A DNA stretch of 64,000 bases from contig CALLRW010000022.1 in the NCBI GenBank assembly GCA_938014215.1, positions 1-64,000 on the forward strand, in the 5' to 3' direction. This DNA comes from an uncultured Alistipes sp. Lineage in GTDB: Bacteria > Bacteroidota > Bacteroidia > Bacteroidales > Rikenellaceae. Positions within the stretch are counted from its first letter, which is position 1; each line of letters starts with the position of its first letter. The position numbers and the translations under genes are program-made. The notes below the pieces were generated by a model. It was not told the origin of the DNA. It searched no databases and saw only the letters and a program-made list of their open reading frames with translations. Shown in pieces: positions 14,990 through 23,573 of this stretch.

Positions 14990-15730
14990 TTATAGTCCAT
15001 GCAATTTGTCGGGGGCTGCGACAGCCGTTGGTCCGACCTCGGCAGCTGCGGGGCTGTTGCCGGCTGTTGCCGGATCGTTGCCAGGCGTTGCCGACTTCGC
15101 TCCGGCCGCCTCGCGGAGCTGACCGTCCGTTGCGGGATCAGTCTCTTCCGCCTCCGCCGGCAGGGCATCCTCGGGCGAGGGGTGTTCGGCAAAGTAGCGC
15201 CACAGCGGGGCGGCCATCAATGCCTGCCGGATGCGGTTGGAGCGCAGCAGCTCGAGCACCTCGCGGCGCGTCATCAGATGGACCCGCAGATCCTCGGTCG
15301 GATCGAGATGCTGCGTTCCGAGTCGTTCGACTCCCGTGGCGAGAAAGCAGTGCGTGAGGTTGTTCTGCGTGGCGGGGTTCGGGGCGACGGTCGTCAGCAG
15401 CTGCCATTCCCCTCCGCCGTAACCGGTCTCCTCGGCCAGCTCGCGGCGCGCCGCATCGAGCATCGAGGCGTCGGTCGGCTCCGAAACGCCGGCCGGAATC
15501 TCGTAGGAGGTTTCGCCGAGACCGTGGCGGTACTGGTCGATCAGCACGAAATGCCCGTCGCGCGTGATGGCCGTGATGTTGACCCAGTTGGGGTACTCCA
15601 GCACGTAGTAGTCGGGCACGAGACGCCCGTCGGGCAGTTCAAGACGTTCGTGTCGCACGGTGAGCCACGGCCGCCGGTAGAGGTACTCGCTCGAAAGTAC
15701 CTTCCATTTGTGTTGTTCGGGATCTTTCAT
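14990..15730 (-). CDS. NUDIX hydrolase (ADP-sugar pyrophosphatase type)
   Basis: A 246-residue hydrolase. The core (1-180) resembles ADP-ribose pyrophosphatases: VLSSEYLYRRPWLTVR at the start, the Nudix box PAGVSEPTDASMLDAARREL then AEETGY, and a following ATQNN loop. The box has one residue more than usual between its glycine and RE. The last 60 residues are Ala/Pro/Gly-rich and low in complexity; their DNA contains four 10-11 bp units (15052-15092), so this tail is probably repeat-derived and unstructured. ATG 15730 is set by family alignment; the frame upstream is antisense to cyuA. Likely substrate: a nucleoside diphosphate sugar. Confidence 0.88.
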   Translation of the reverse strand: MKDPEQHKWKVLSSEYLYRRPWLTVRHERLELPDGRLVPDYYVLEYPNWVNITAITRDGHFVLIDQYRHGLGETSYEIPAGVSEPTDASMLDAARRELAEETGYGGGEWQLLTTVAPNPATQNNLTHCFLATGVERLGTQHLDPTEDLRVHLMTRREVLELLRSNRIRQALMAAPLWRYFAEHPSPEDALPAEAEETDPATDGQLREAAGAKSATPGNDPATAGNSPAAAEVGPTAVAAPDKLHGL

Positions 15731-15754
15731 GCTGCGAAAATAGGGAAAAAATGT

Positions 15755-15762
15755 TATCTTTG
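15755..15762 (+). promoter_or_regulatory. -7 promoter element of cyuA
   Basis: TATCTTTG matches TAnnTTTG, 23 bases before ATG 15785. Confidence 0.55.
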
Positions 15763-15784
15763 TTTCTACTAAACCCAAAAGTCT

Positions 15785-17071
15785 ATGTTGCCTGTTTCTG
15801 AACGCAAACAGATCATCGATCTGATTCATCGCGAGGTCATCCCGGCCATCGGGTGTACCGAGCCGATAGCCGTTGCGCTGTGCGTGGCGCGCGCGACGGA
15901 GACCCTGGGCTCCGTGCCCGAACGGATTGCGGTGCGGCTGAGCGCCAACATCCTCAAGAATGCCATGGGGGTCGGAATCCCCGGCACGGGGATGATCGGA
16001 CTGCCGATCGCCGTGGCGCTCGGGGCGTTGATCGGCCGTTCGGAGTATCAGCTGGAGGTGCTGCGTGACGTGACGCCGGGGGCCGTCGAGCGCGGCCGGC
16101 AGATGATCGACCAGAAGCGCATCTCCATCGCGCTGAAGGAGGGCATCGCGGAAAAACTCTATATTGAAGCCGAGGTTGAGGCGGCGGGCCACAAGGCGCT
16201 GGCCGTCATTGCCGGAGGACATACGACGTTCGTTTATGTCGAGCGTGACGGCGAGGTGCTGCTCGACCGGCGGCGCGCGGCGGCGTCGGTCGAGGAGGAG
16301 GGCGAGGTGCCGTTGACACTGCACCGTGTCTGGGAGTTTGCGATGACCACGCCGGTTGACGAGATCCGCTTCATCCTCGAATCGCAGCGTCTGAACCGGG
16401 CCGCCGCCGAAAAATCCTTCACGGGAGAGTACGGCCACTGTGTGGGGCGCACGCTGCGCTGCGACCGCGAGCGGCAGGTGATGGGCGACAGCATCTTCAC
16501 GCGGATCCTCTCCTATACGTCGGCGGCGTGCGACGCGCGGATGGCCGGGGCGATGATCCCCGTGATGAGCAACTCCGGGAGCGGCAATCAGGGTATTGCC
16601 GCGACGATGCCCGTGGCAATCTATGCCGAAGAGATCCATGCGTCGGAGGAGCAGACGATCCGGGCGCTGACGCTGAGCCATCTGACGGTGATCTACATCA
16701 AGCAGAGCCTCGGCCGGCTGTCGGCCCTGTGCGGATGCGTCGTGGCGGCGACGGGGTCGAGTTGCGGCATTGTCTATCTGATGGGGGGCGGTTACAAGGA
16801 GATGACGGCCGCGGTGAAGAACATGATCGCCAATCTGACGGGAATGATCTGCGACGGCGCCAAACCGAGTTGCGCGATGAAGCTGACGAGCGGCGTCTCG
16901 ACGGCAGTTCTCTCGGCGATGATGGCCATGGATGGGCGTTGTGTGAGCCCCGTGGAGGGGATCATCGAGGAGGATGTCGACCGCTGCATCCACAATCTGA
17001 CCTCGATCGGCCGCGACGGCATGAACGAAACCGACCGGCTCGTTCTTGACATCATGACCCACAAGTCCTGA
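15785..17071 (+). CDS. cyuA: L-cysteine desulfidase / L-serine dehydratase alpha-like (UPF0597, CyuA/YhaM)
   Basis: A 428-residue protein of the UPF0597 family, which degrades L-cysteine to pyruvate, ammonia and sulfide with an oxygen-sensitive iron-sulfur cluster. The signature IPAIGCTEPIAVALCVA stands at the N-terminus, followed by LSANILKNAMGVGIPG and MIPVMSNSGSGNQGIAATMP; the conserved cysteines in SALCGCVVAATGSSCG and MICDGAKPSCAMK could ligand the cluster. It is a single gene with its own promoter, and a terminator lies about 170 bases downstream. Cysteine catabolism fits a mucin-associated anaerobe, though that link is inference. Confidence 0.88.
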   Translation: MLPVSERKQIIDLIHREVIPAIGCTEPIAVALCVARATETLGSVPERIAVRLSANILKNAMGVGIPGTGMIGLPIAVALGALIGRSEYQLEVLRDVTPGAVERGRQMIDQKRISIALKEGIAEKLYIEAEVEAAGHKALAVIAGGHTTFVYVERDGEVLLDRRRAAASVEEEGEVPLTLHRVWEFAMTTPVDEIRFILESQRLNRAAAEKSFTGEYGHCVGRTLRCDRERQVMGDSIFTRILSYTSAACDARMAGAMIPVMSNSGSGNQGIAATMPVAIYAEEIHASEEQTIRALTLSHLTVIYIKQSLGRLSALCGCVVAATGSSCGIVYLMGGGYKEMTAAVKNMIANLTGMICDGAKPSCAMKLTSGVSTAVLSAMMAMDGRCVSPVEGIIEEDVDRCIHNLTSIGRDGMNETDRLVLDIMTHKS

Positions 17072-17242
17072 TGCCGGGCTGATGTTCGGGCTGTTCGGGC
17101 GTTCGGCTGGTCGGAAAGGCGGGAGGTAGACGGTTGACCGGGGCGCTGGTCGGGCATTCGGCCGGTGTGTTCGTTGGCCTTTCGATCTGTTTGACCGGGT
17201 CGGCAGGTCGGGTGTTCGGACGGTCGTTTTATCACAAAAAAT
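17072..17242. repeat. Degenerate TTCGGGC/GGTCGG-rich repeats behind cyuA
   Basis: The stretch behind the stop codon repeats short words such as GTTCGGGC, TTCGGCTGGTCGG and GACCGGG with irregular spacing and has no gene. It resembles other post-gene repeat patches in this window. Confidence 0.5.
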
Positions 17243-17276
17243 AGGGGACGGATCCTGGGTTGGATTCGTCCCTTTA
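17243..17276. terminator. Bidirectional terminator between cyuA and waaA
   Basis: AGGGGACGGATCC (17243-17255) pairs with GGATTCGTCCCT (17262-17273), one G-U, followed by T residues. It lies between convergent genes. The remaining bases to 17399 include a pyrimidine-rich run with TTTCGCTCYC repeated about four times (17337-17376). Confidence 0.75.
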
Positions 17277-17399
17277 TTTCTTGATGCCGAGAAGTCGCGG
17301 ATGGATTGGCTCGGGAATTTTCACGACCTCGGCCCTTTCGCTCCCTTTCGCTCTCTTTCGCTCTCTTTGCTCCCTTCGCCCCCTTCGTGCGCCCCCGGG

Positions 17400-18629
17400 T
17401 TATTTCTGGAAGATGGTCTTGACGATGATGTTCGTGGCCCCCTGGTGACGGGTGGTGTAGTCCTTGGCAATGCGGCTGGTCTTCTGCAGGAACTCCTCGT
17501 TGTCGCGCAGCGGAATGAACCACGTGCGCAACTCGTCGTAGGTCGTTACCGAACGGGCCGCCCCGAGCGTCACGAGATCACGCGCCTCCTTGAACTTCTC
17601 GTAGTTGGGCCCGAAGGCAATCGGCAGTCCGAACGTGGCCGCCTCGAGCGTGTTGTGGATCCCGACGCCGAAGCCGCCGCCGATGTAGCTCCACGTGGCG
17701 TAGGCGTAGACCGACGAGAGCAGCCCCACGGTATCGAGAATCAGCAGCTGACGTGTGCCGTATCCCGTGCGCGACGTGCATTGTGTGAAGCGCAGCGCTC
17801 CGCCGCGGGTCTCCTCGATCAGGTGGGCGATCCGTGCCTCGTCCATCTCGTGCGGGGCGATGAGGAACTTCACGTCGGGATTGTCGTTCATCAGGCGGAT
17901 GAGCAGCTCCTCGTCGGGGCCCCATGTAGATCCCGCCACGAAGAGGCGGTCGTCGCCGCGGAAACGCTCGACGATGTCGACGTGTTTGGCCGAACGGGCA
18001 ATCTCTGCCACGCGGTCGAAGCGCGTGTCGCCGGCCACCAGCACGTTGTCGAATCCGAGTGTGGCGAGGAGCTTTTTCGACTCCTCGTTCTGGACGAACA
18101 TCACGTCGAACGACTCCAGCGCCTGGCGCCACATCCCGCCGTAGGGGCGGAAGAAGACCGAATTGCGGCGGAAGATGGCCGAGACGACATAGGTGCGGAT
18201 CTTGCGGCGGCGGAGTTCGCGCAGCAGGTTCAACCAGTACTCGTATTTGACGAAGATGGCGATTTCGGGGTGGGCGGCGTCGAGGAACCGGCGGGCATTG
18301 CGCGGGGTGTCGATCGGAAGGTAGAAGATGTAGTCGGCGCCCTTGTAGTTCTTGCGGACCTCGTAGCCCGAGGGGGAGAAGAAGGTCAGCAGGATCTTGT
18401 ATTCGGGATAGGATTTGCGGATCTGTTCGAGGATGGGACGTCCCTGTTCGAACTCTCCGAGCGAAGCGACGTGTATCCAGACAATACGAGCCGCGGGGTC
18501 GATGGTCTCCCGCATGCGGCGGAAGAGCTCCTTGCGTCCTTCGAGCCACAGGCGGGCCTTCCGGTGGCGCGGGGCCACGAGCCGGATGATCCAGACGTAG
18601 AGCAACAGACCGAAATTATAGAACCACAT
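17400..18629 (-). CDS. waaA: 3-deoxy-D-manno-octulosonic acid transferase
   Basis: A 409-residue glycosyltransferase (family GT30) that adds Kdo from CMP-Kdo to lipid A precursor at the inner membrane. An N-terminal hydrophobic anchor (FGLLLYVWIIRLVAP) is followed by the acceptor domain with WIHVASLGEFEQGRPI, where the conserved glutamate is the catalytic base. The C-terminal donor domain contains VAGSTWGPDEELLI and YIGGGFGVGIHNTLEAATFG. Lengths and motifs are normal. It is last of a minus-strand run with yraN and pepE, though gaps of 68-109 bases leave the operon unproven. Confidence 0.95.
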   Translation of the reverse strand: MWFYNFGLLLYVWIIRLVAPRHRKARLWLEGRKELFRRMRETIDPAARIVWIHVASLGEFEQGRPILEQIRKSYPEYKILLTFFSPSGYEVRKNYKGADYIFYLPIDTPRNARRFLDAAHPEIAIFVKYEYWLNLLRELRRRKIRTYVVSAIFRRNSVFFRPYGGMWRQALESFDVMFVQNEESKKLLATLGFDNVLVAGDTRFDRVAEIARSAKHVDIVERFRGDDRLFVAGSTWGPDEELLIRLMNDNPDVKFLIAPHEMDEARIAHLIEETRGGALRFTQCTSRTGYGTRQLLILDTVGLLSSVYAYATWSYIGGGFGVGIHNTLEAATFGLPIAFGPNYEKFKEARDLVTLGAARSVTTYDELRTWFIPLRDNEEFLQKTSRIAKDYTTRHQGATNIIVKTIFQK

Positions 18630-18738
18630 CAGTCTACGATGTTGAATTTTTCCAGTTTTGAGTTTGTCGTATCCCGTTCCGGGGGCTCCGGAGACGTTCA
18701 GTCTGGCAAAGATAGCATATTTTGTCGGATCTGCAAAA

Positions 18739-19116
18739 TTACCAGTTGTATTCCAACGCGTTTTCGATCAGTTCGACCCGGGCCTCTCCGTCCGCCGCCA
18801 GCTCCACGGCCGCCACGTCGAACTGCACCTCGCCCCGCCAGCCCGTCGCCCGCAGGTAGCAGCCCGCCGCACGCGTCAGGGCCCGGAACTTGCGCCGGGT
18901 GGCGGCCGCTTCGGGCGGCGTGAGCGATCCGGCGCGGCGGGTCTTCACCTCGACGATGTGCAGCACCCCGTCGCGCAGCGCCACCAGGTCCAGTTCGTCG
19001 CGTCCCTGCCGCCAGTTCCGGGCCTGGATCGAGTAGCCCGCCCGGCGCAGGTAGTCGGCCGTGGCCGTTTCACCGCGCTGTCCGGTCTCGGCCGTCGTCG
19101 GAGTGTGCGTTTGCAT
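18739..19116 (-). CDS. yraN: YraN family endonuclease-like protein (UPF0102)
   Basis: A 125-residue protein of the UPF0102/YraN family, a restriction-endonuclease-like fold. GQRGETATADYLRRAGY opens the domain; the catalytic-type core appears as RDELDLVALRDGVLHIVEVK, with the D and ExK arrangement retained. The function is undefined, possibly DNA processing. It lies between pepE and waaA on the same strand. Confidence 0.9.
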   Translation of the reverse strand: MQTHTPTTAETGQRGETATADYLRRAGYSIQARNWRQGRDELDLVALRDGVLHIVEVKTRRAGSLTPPEAAATRRKFRALTRAAGCYLRATGWRGEVQFDVAAVELAADGEARVELIENALEYNW

Positions 19117-19184
19117 GGTGCCTTCTGCTGTTTCTCGGGGAAGACCGCCCCGGCAGCTCCGGAGCGGTCGGATACCTATGTTTA

Positions 19185-19886
19185 TTATAAAAGAAACGAA
19201 AGATCGTCGCCTGGCTGCACCTCGAAGGTCTCAACCCCCTTGCGGAACATCCGCATCGGGCGGTTGCCGATCAGCTCGAGCCGTCCGTCGACGAGCCGCA
19301 GCATGCACCCCTCGCGCAGTCCGGCCACCCAGCGCCGCGGATTGGCTTCGATGAACTCCAGGATGCGCTGTTCGCGCGTCTCGCCGGCATGCCCCGTGGG
19401 GTTGGCGTCGAGGTAGTGGGGGTTGATCTGGAACTTCACGGCACCGATGGCGCGGAACGATTCGGGTTCGACGATCGGCATGTCGTTCGTCGTCGAGATC
19501 GTCGGGCAGCAGACGTTGCTCCCGGCCGACCAGCCGACGTAGGGAACCCCGGCCTTGATCCGCCGCAGAATGGCCTGCATGAGCCCCTGCTGCTGCATCT
19601 TGCGCGTCAGGGCGAAGGTGTTGCCGCCGCCCACGCAGATCGCCTCGGCCGTGCGGACGAAGGCTGCGGGGTCCTTGGCCCGGTGGACCGAGCGTACGCG
19701 GATGCCGAGCTCCGCAAAACGGGCCTGAACCTTCTTTTCGTACTCGGCATAGGAGAAGGTGACGGCGGCGTAGGGAACGAAGACGATCTCGCGGATTCCG
19801 GCCAGAAAACGCCCGATTTCGGGCAGCGGGTAGCGCAGGTATTCCTCGCCGGCATTGGTCGAATTCGAGATCAGAAGCAATTTCAT
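19185..19886 (-). CDS. pepE: Dipeptidase E (alpha-aspartyl dipeptidase)
   Basis: A 233-residue cytoplasmic S51 peptidase that cleaves Asp-X dipeptides. The nucleophile elbow is GWSAGSN, preceded by the strand VGGGNTFAL. FQINPHYLDANPTGHAGETR carries the conserved histidine region. Length equals the E. coli enzyme. The start ATG 19886 is the obvious family start (MKLLLISNSTNAGEEYL). Confidence 0.92.
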   Translation of the reverse strand: MKLLLISNSTNAGEEYLRYPLPEIGRFLAGIREIVFVPYAAVTFSYAEYEKKVQARFAELGIRVRSVHRAKDPAAFVRTAEAICVGGGNTFALTRKMQQQGLMQAILRRIKAGVPYVGWSAGSNVCCPTISTTNDMPIVEPESFRAIGAVKFQINPHYLDANPTGHAGETREQRILEFIEANPRRWVAGLREGCMLRLVDGRLELIGNRPMRMFRKGVETFEVQPGDDLSFLL

Positions 19887-19962
19887 AAATGGATGATTTT
19901 TAGGTTGTTATTTTAACTTTTGTACTAAATGTCGAAAAAGTTGTGAATAAAAAATCACGCTC

Positions 19963-19997
19963 TTTTGTCAAAAGTAATAAAAAAAGTGTTACTTTTG
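19963..19997 (+). promoter_or_regulatory. Promoter of acpP-fabF-rnc-radC
   Basis: TTTTG at 19963-19967 and TACTTTTG at 19990-19997, 22 bases apart, match the Bacteroidetes -33/-7 layout (TTTG and TAnnTTTG). The leader to acpP is about 60 bases. Confidence 0.6.
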
Positions 19998-20062
19998 CGC
20001 AAAATTACCCTGGAAATGTACTGAACTGTTTCCAATAATTGTTTAACTAAAAACTTAAGATT

Positions 20063-20299
20063 ATGTCAGATGTTCAATCAAAAGTTGTCGAGATTATCGT
20101 CGACAAGCTGGGTGTTAAGGAGTCGGAGGTAGTACCCGAAGCAAGCTTCACCAACCACCTGGGCGCAGACTCGCTCGATACCGTAGAGCTGATCATGGAG
20201 TTCGAGAAGGCTTTCGACATCCAGATCCCGGATGAGGACGCTGAGAAGATCGCTACCGTAGGTGACGCCATCAAGTACATCGAGGAGCACAAGAAATAA
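20063..20299 (+). CDS. acpP: Acyl carrier protein
   Basis: A 78-residue acidic four-helix protein that carries growing fatty acyl chains on 4'-phosphopantetheine. The attachment serine is in the GADSLDTVELIMEFE motif. The neighbouring fabF gene confirms a fatty acid synthesis context. Normal length; own promoter upstream. Confidence 0.98.
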   Translation: MSDVQSKVVEIIVDKLGVKESEVVPEASFTNHLGADSLDTVELIMEFEKAFDIQIPDEDAEKIATVGDAIKYIEEHKK

Positions 20300-20337
20300 T
20301 TTGAAATTTTTTACGACAAAGGCTTAAGTCTTAATTT

Positions 20338-21585
20338 ATGACGGAAAGAAGAGTAGTTGTTACGGGCATCGGAACGATCAACCCGCTCGGTAATAATATT
20401 GAAGAGTATTTTTCGAACCTGGAGAAAGGCGTCAGCGGTGCCGCACCCATTACTCATTTCGACGCAGAAAAATTTAAGACCAAGTTCGCCTGTGAAGTAA
20501 AAAATTACGACCCGGCACAGTATTTCGACCGTAAGGAGGTCCGCAAGTACGACCTCTTCACGCAGTATGCCCTGATCGCTGCCACGCAGGCCGTGGAGGA
20601 CTCGGCACTCGATCTGGAGAAGATCGACAAGGAGCAGGTCGGCGTTATCTGGAGCTCGGGTATCGGAGGACTCAAATCGTTCTTCGACGAATGTCTGGGC
20701 TATGCCGCTGGGGGAGGTACCCCGCGGTTTAGCCCCTTCTTTATCCCCCGCATGATCGCCGATATCGCCGCCGGGTTCATCTCCATGAAGTACGGCTTCA
20801 TGGGCCCCAACTACTGTACGGTATCGGCCTGCGCTTCGTCGAACCACGGCATGATCGCTGCCTTCGACGCCATCCGCTACGGCAAGGCCGACGTGATGGT
20901 GGCCGGCGGTTCCGAGGCCGCGGTCAACGAACCCGCCGTCGGTGGATTCAACTCGATGCAGGCGCTCTCGACGCGCAACGACGATCCCCAGCACGCTTCG
21001 CGTCCCTTCGACGTCGATCGTGACGGCTTCGTGATCGGCGAAGGCGCCGGTGCCCTGATCCTCGAGGAGTATGAGCACGCCAAGGCCCGCGGTGCCAAGA
21101 TCTATTGCGAGATCATCGGCGGCGGTGCATCGGCCGATGCATACCACTTCACGGCTCCCCATCCCGAAGGTAAGGGCGCCATCAAGGCCATGCGTGACGC
21201 CATCAAGGACGCCGGCATCCGCCCCGAGGATATCGACTATGTAAACGTTCACGGTACGTCGACCCCTGCCGGCGACCTCCCCGAACTGAAGGCCGTTGAG
21301 GCGGTTCTCGGCGACCACATCTACAACGTCAATATCTCCTCGACGAAGTCCATGACGGGTCACCTGCTCGGTGCCGCCGGCGCCGTAGAGGCTCTGGCCT
21401 GCATCTTCGCCATGACCCATGGTGTGGTGCCTCCCACGATCAACTGCGAGCACCTCGACCCCGCCATCGATCCGAAACTCAACCTCACGCTCAACACCGC
21501 GCAGAAGCGCGACGTCAAGTGTGCCCTGAGCAATACGTTCGGTTTCGGCGGTCACAACTCGACGGTGATTTTCCGCAAACTCTAA
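20338..21585 (+). CDS. fabF: Beta-ketoacyl-ACP synthase II
   Basis: A 415-residue condensing enzyme that elongates acyl-ACP with malonyl-ACP. The catalytic cysteine sits in TVSACASSNHGMIAAF, the two histidines in VNVHGTSTPAGD and STKSMTGHLLGAAG. The acpP-fabF order, 38 bases apart, is the classic cluster. Nothing odd. Confidence 0.97.
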   Translation: MTERRVVVTGIGTINPLGNNIEEYFSNLEKGVSGAAPITHFDAEKFKTKFACEVKNYDPAQYFDRKEVRKYDLFTQYALIAATQAVEDSALDLEKIDKEQVGVIWSSGIGGLKSFFDECLGYAAGGGTPRFSPFFIPRMIADIAAGFISMKYGFMGPNYCTVSACASSNHGMIAAFDAIRYGKADVMVAGGSEAAVNEPAVGGFNSMQALSTRNDDPQHASRPFDVDRDGFVIGEGAGALILEEYEHAKARGAKIYCEIIGGGASADAYHFTAPHPEGKGAIKAMRDAIKDAGIRPEDIDYVNVHGTSTPAGDLPELKAVEAVLGDHIYNVNISSTKSMTGHLLGAAGAVEALACIFAMTHGVVPPTINCEHLDPAIDPKLNLTLNTAQKRDVKCALSNTFGFGGHNSTVIFRKL

Positions 21586-21603
21586 CGTCCAAACGTCCGC
21601 GCA

Positions 21604-22377
21604 GTGATCGATTTTCTCTTGCGTCCGCTTCGGCGGAACTTCGGGCGTGACCGGGCGTATTACAGAATTGTCGACGATCTGTTCGGGTTCATCCCCCACA
21701 ACGTCGAACTTTACAAGCTGGCTTTGATTCACAAGTCAGCTTCTTTGGTTTTGGAGGACGGCCGCGCCATCAACAACGAACGTCTCGAATATCTGGGCGA
21801 CGCCGTGATCGAGGCCGTCACCTCCGATTACCTCTTCATCGAGTACCCCGATCGCGACGAGGGCTTCATGACCCAGCTGCGGTCGAAGATTGTCTCCCGT
21901 CAGTCGCTCAACGGCCTGGCCGTGCGGCTCGGTCTCGACCGCCACGTCATCTCGAATGCCGGCGCCGGAATCGCCCAGAAGCATATCTTCGGCGACGCCT
22001 TCGAGGCGATGATGGGGGCCATCTACCTCGATCAGGGATATGATTTCGTCAACCGGCTGCTCATCAACCGGATTTATTACAATTACCTGAATCTCGACGA
22101 GCTGACCACCTCGGAGACCGATTTCAAGAGCCGCCTGATCGAGTGGTGCCAGAAAAACCGCCATAGGGTGCTCTTCCAGACCGAAACCGAAAAGGGATCG
22201 GCGGCCAACCATCCGGTCTTCTACTGCAAGGTGCTGGTCGATGACATGGAGGTGGGGCACGGCGCCGGGGATTCGAAAAAGGAGGCTGAGCAGCATGCCG
22301 CCTTCTCCGTGTCGCAGTATCTGACCGATGAGCAGTGCGCGTCGCTGCTCGACAAGTTCGACCGCCTCTCCCGTTAG
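21604..22377 (+). CDS. rnc: Ribonuclease III
   Basis: A 257-residue double-strand-specific endoribonuclease that processes rRNA and structured mRNAs. The signature NNERLEYLGDAVIEAVTSDY carries the first metal ligands, DAFEAMMGAIYLDQGYDF the second set. The C-terminal 70 residues are a double-stranded RNA-binding domain. The start is a GTG 18 bases after fabF; no better ATG lies upstream. acpP-fabF-rnc is a conserved order in Bacteroidetes. Confidence 0.95.
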   Translation: MIDFLLRPLRRNFGRDRAYYRIVDDLFGFIPHNVELYKLALIHKSASLVLEDGRAINNERLEYLGDAVIEAVTSDYLFIEYPDRDEGFMTQLRSKIVSRQSLNGLAVRLGLDRHVISNAGAGIAQKHIFGDAFEAMMGAIYLDQGYDFVNRLLINRIYYNYLNLDELTTSETDFKSRLIEWCQKNRHRVLFQTETEKGSAANHPVFYCKVLVDDMEVGHGAGDSKKEAEQHAAFSVSQYLTDEQCASLLDKFDRLSR

Positions 22378-22421
22378 CAGGGGCGGCTGTACCGCTGACC
22401 GCTTACATAAAACGTCCGACC

Positions 22422-23060
22422 ATGCAGGAAATCCGCAATAAAATGGCTGCCCGGGGCGTCGAGTCGCTCGACGACAGGGAGTTGCTGTCGCTGCTGGTCG
22501 AGGATTCGCAACTGGCCGAGCTGTTGCTGGCGGCGTATGGCGGTTCGTTGGCACGTCTGGCTGCCGAGGTCGAGGCGCGTCTGCGTATGGTCGGCGGGCT
22601 GGGGTTGCGGCGTGCCCGACTTCTGCATGTCGCGGCGGAGTTCGGACGCCGGGTCGCAACGGCTCAGGCGGCCGATGCCGAATGTGTCGCAACGAGCGAC
22701 GACGTCGTACGGATCTTCCGCCCGCAGCTCGAACGTCTTGCGCACGAGGAGTGCTGGGTGGTCTACCTTACCGCCTCGAACCGCATCATCGAACGTCAGC
22801 GGGTCAGTCAGGGCGGGGTGACCGGTACGGTTGTTGACCACAGACTGATTGTCAAGCGGGCGTTGGAGCTGTTGGCAACGCAACTGATTTTGATCCATAA
22901 CCATCCCTCGGGAGCGGCCGAGGCCAGTGCGCAGGACCGGGCGTTGACCGACCGGATCGCCAAGGCCGCGGCGCTGTTCGACATCCGGCTGCTGGACCAC
23001 CTGATCATTGCCCGGGGTGGCGGGGACTTTTCGTTCCGGCGCGAGGGTTTGATTCAGTAG
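22422..23060 (+). CDS. radC: RadC/UPF0758 family JAB-domain protein
   Basis: A 212-residue protein. Residues about 1-85 form a shortened helix-hairpin-helix-like N-terminal part; 95-212 is the JAB/MPN metalloprotease-like domain with intact ligands in LIHNHPSGAAEASAQD. The family was once thought to act in DNA repair, which is no longer accepted; its function is open. ATG 22422 is 44 bases after rnc. The N-terminus is about 15 residues shorter than usual. A long repeat patch follows the stop codon. Confidence 0.88.
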   Translation: MQEIRNKMAARGVESLDDRELLSLLVEDSQLAELLLAAYGGSLARLAAEVEARLRMVGGLGLRRARLLHVAAEFGRRVATAQAADAECVATSDDVVRIFRPQLERLAHEECWVVYLTASNRIIERQRVSQGGVTGTVVDHRLIVKRALELLATQLILIHNHPSGAAEASAQDRALTDRIAKAAALFDIRLLDHLIIARGGGDFSFRREGLIQ

Positions 23061-23482
23061 ATCGCTGGGGGCCGAGAAGCGGGGTCGACCGGGGGGGGAG
23101 AGAAGAAAGGACTGGACCGGGTGTGAGAGATGAGAGGACCGAACCGAGGGGCGAGAGAGATGAGAGAACAGGACCGGGGGGCGAGAGAGGGGCAGATCCG
23201 GAGTCGAAAAAGGAGAAACTCCGGAGCCGAGCGATAAAAGAGGACGGAACCCGGGTGCGAGAGGGAAAAGAGGGCTGGTCCGGTGCCGAAAGAGAAGAGA
23301 GCACAGGACCGTGAGACAAAAGAGGCTCGGGCACCGGAGCCAAGAGTTGAAAAAGAACCGGACTCCTGGGCCGAGCGACAAAAGAAAACAGAACCCGGGA
23401 GCAAAAGCGTCTCCTCGCAGCGCCCCTTCCCGAAATTGTTGCCCGGATGCCCGGGAAAAGTTGCCCGGATGCCCCGGGAAAT
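23061..23482. repeat. Purine-rich degenerate repeats behind radC
   Basis: Ten or so irregular units (18 to 70 bases, most about 22-35) start with GGACCGGG or GGACCGA and continue as GCGAGAGAnGAGAG. They lie at about 23088-23420. They are followed by two near-copies of the 22-base TTGCCCGGATGCCCGGGAAAA (23439 and 23461). Strong strand asymmetry (plus strand almost all A/G/C-poor-in-T) and lack of a consistent frame argue against coding. No gene fits in 23061-23573. Confidence 0.7.
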
Positions 23483-23488
23483 AAAATC

Positions 23489-23516
23489 CGCCTGAATGGG
23501 CGGCTTTTCTGTTTTA
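23489..23516 (+). terminator. Probable terminator behind radC
   Basis: CCGCC-tgaat-GGGCGG with flanking A- and T-rich tracts, just upstream of the glyS promoter. Confidence 0.5.
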
Positions 23517-23521
23517 TTTTG

Positions 23522-23529
23522 TATTTTTG
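23522..23529 (+). promoter_or_regulatory. -7 promoter element of glyS
   Basis: TATTTTTG matches TAnnTTTG, 45 bases before ATG 23574. Confidence 0.5.
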
Positions 23530-23573
23530 TCGTTCGGAAAAACAAACCGGAAAATCAGTAAATTCATAATACG

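Noticed and set aside
23054..23545. Minus-strand proteins with PGPVLSSL repeats
   Set aside because: Produced by the purine-rich DNA repeats read backwards; unit lengths are irregular and not multiples of three.
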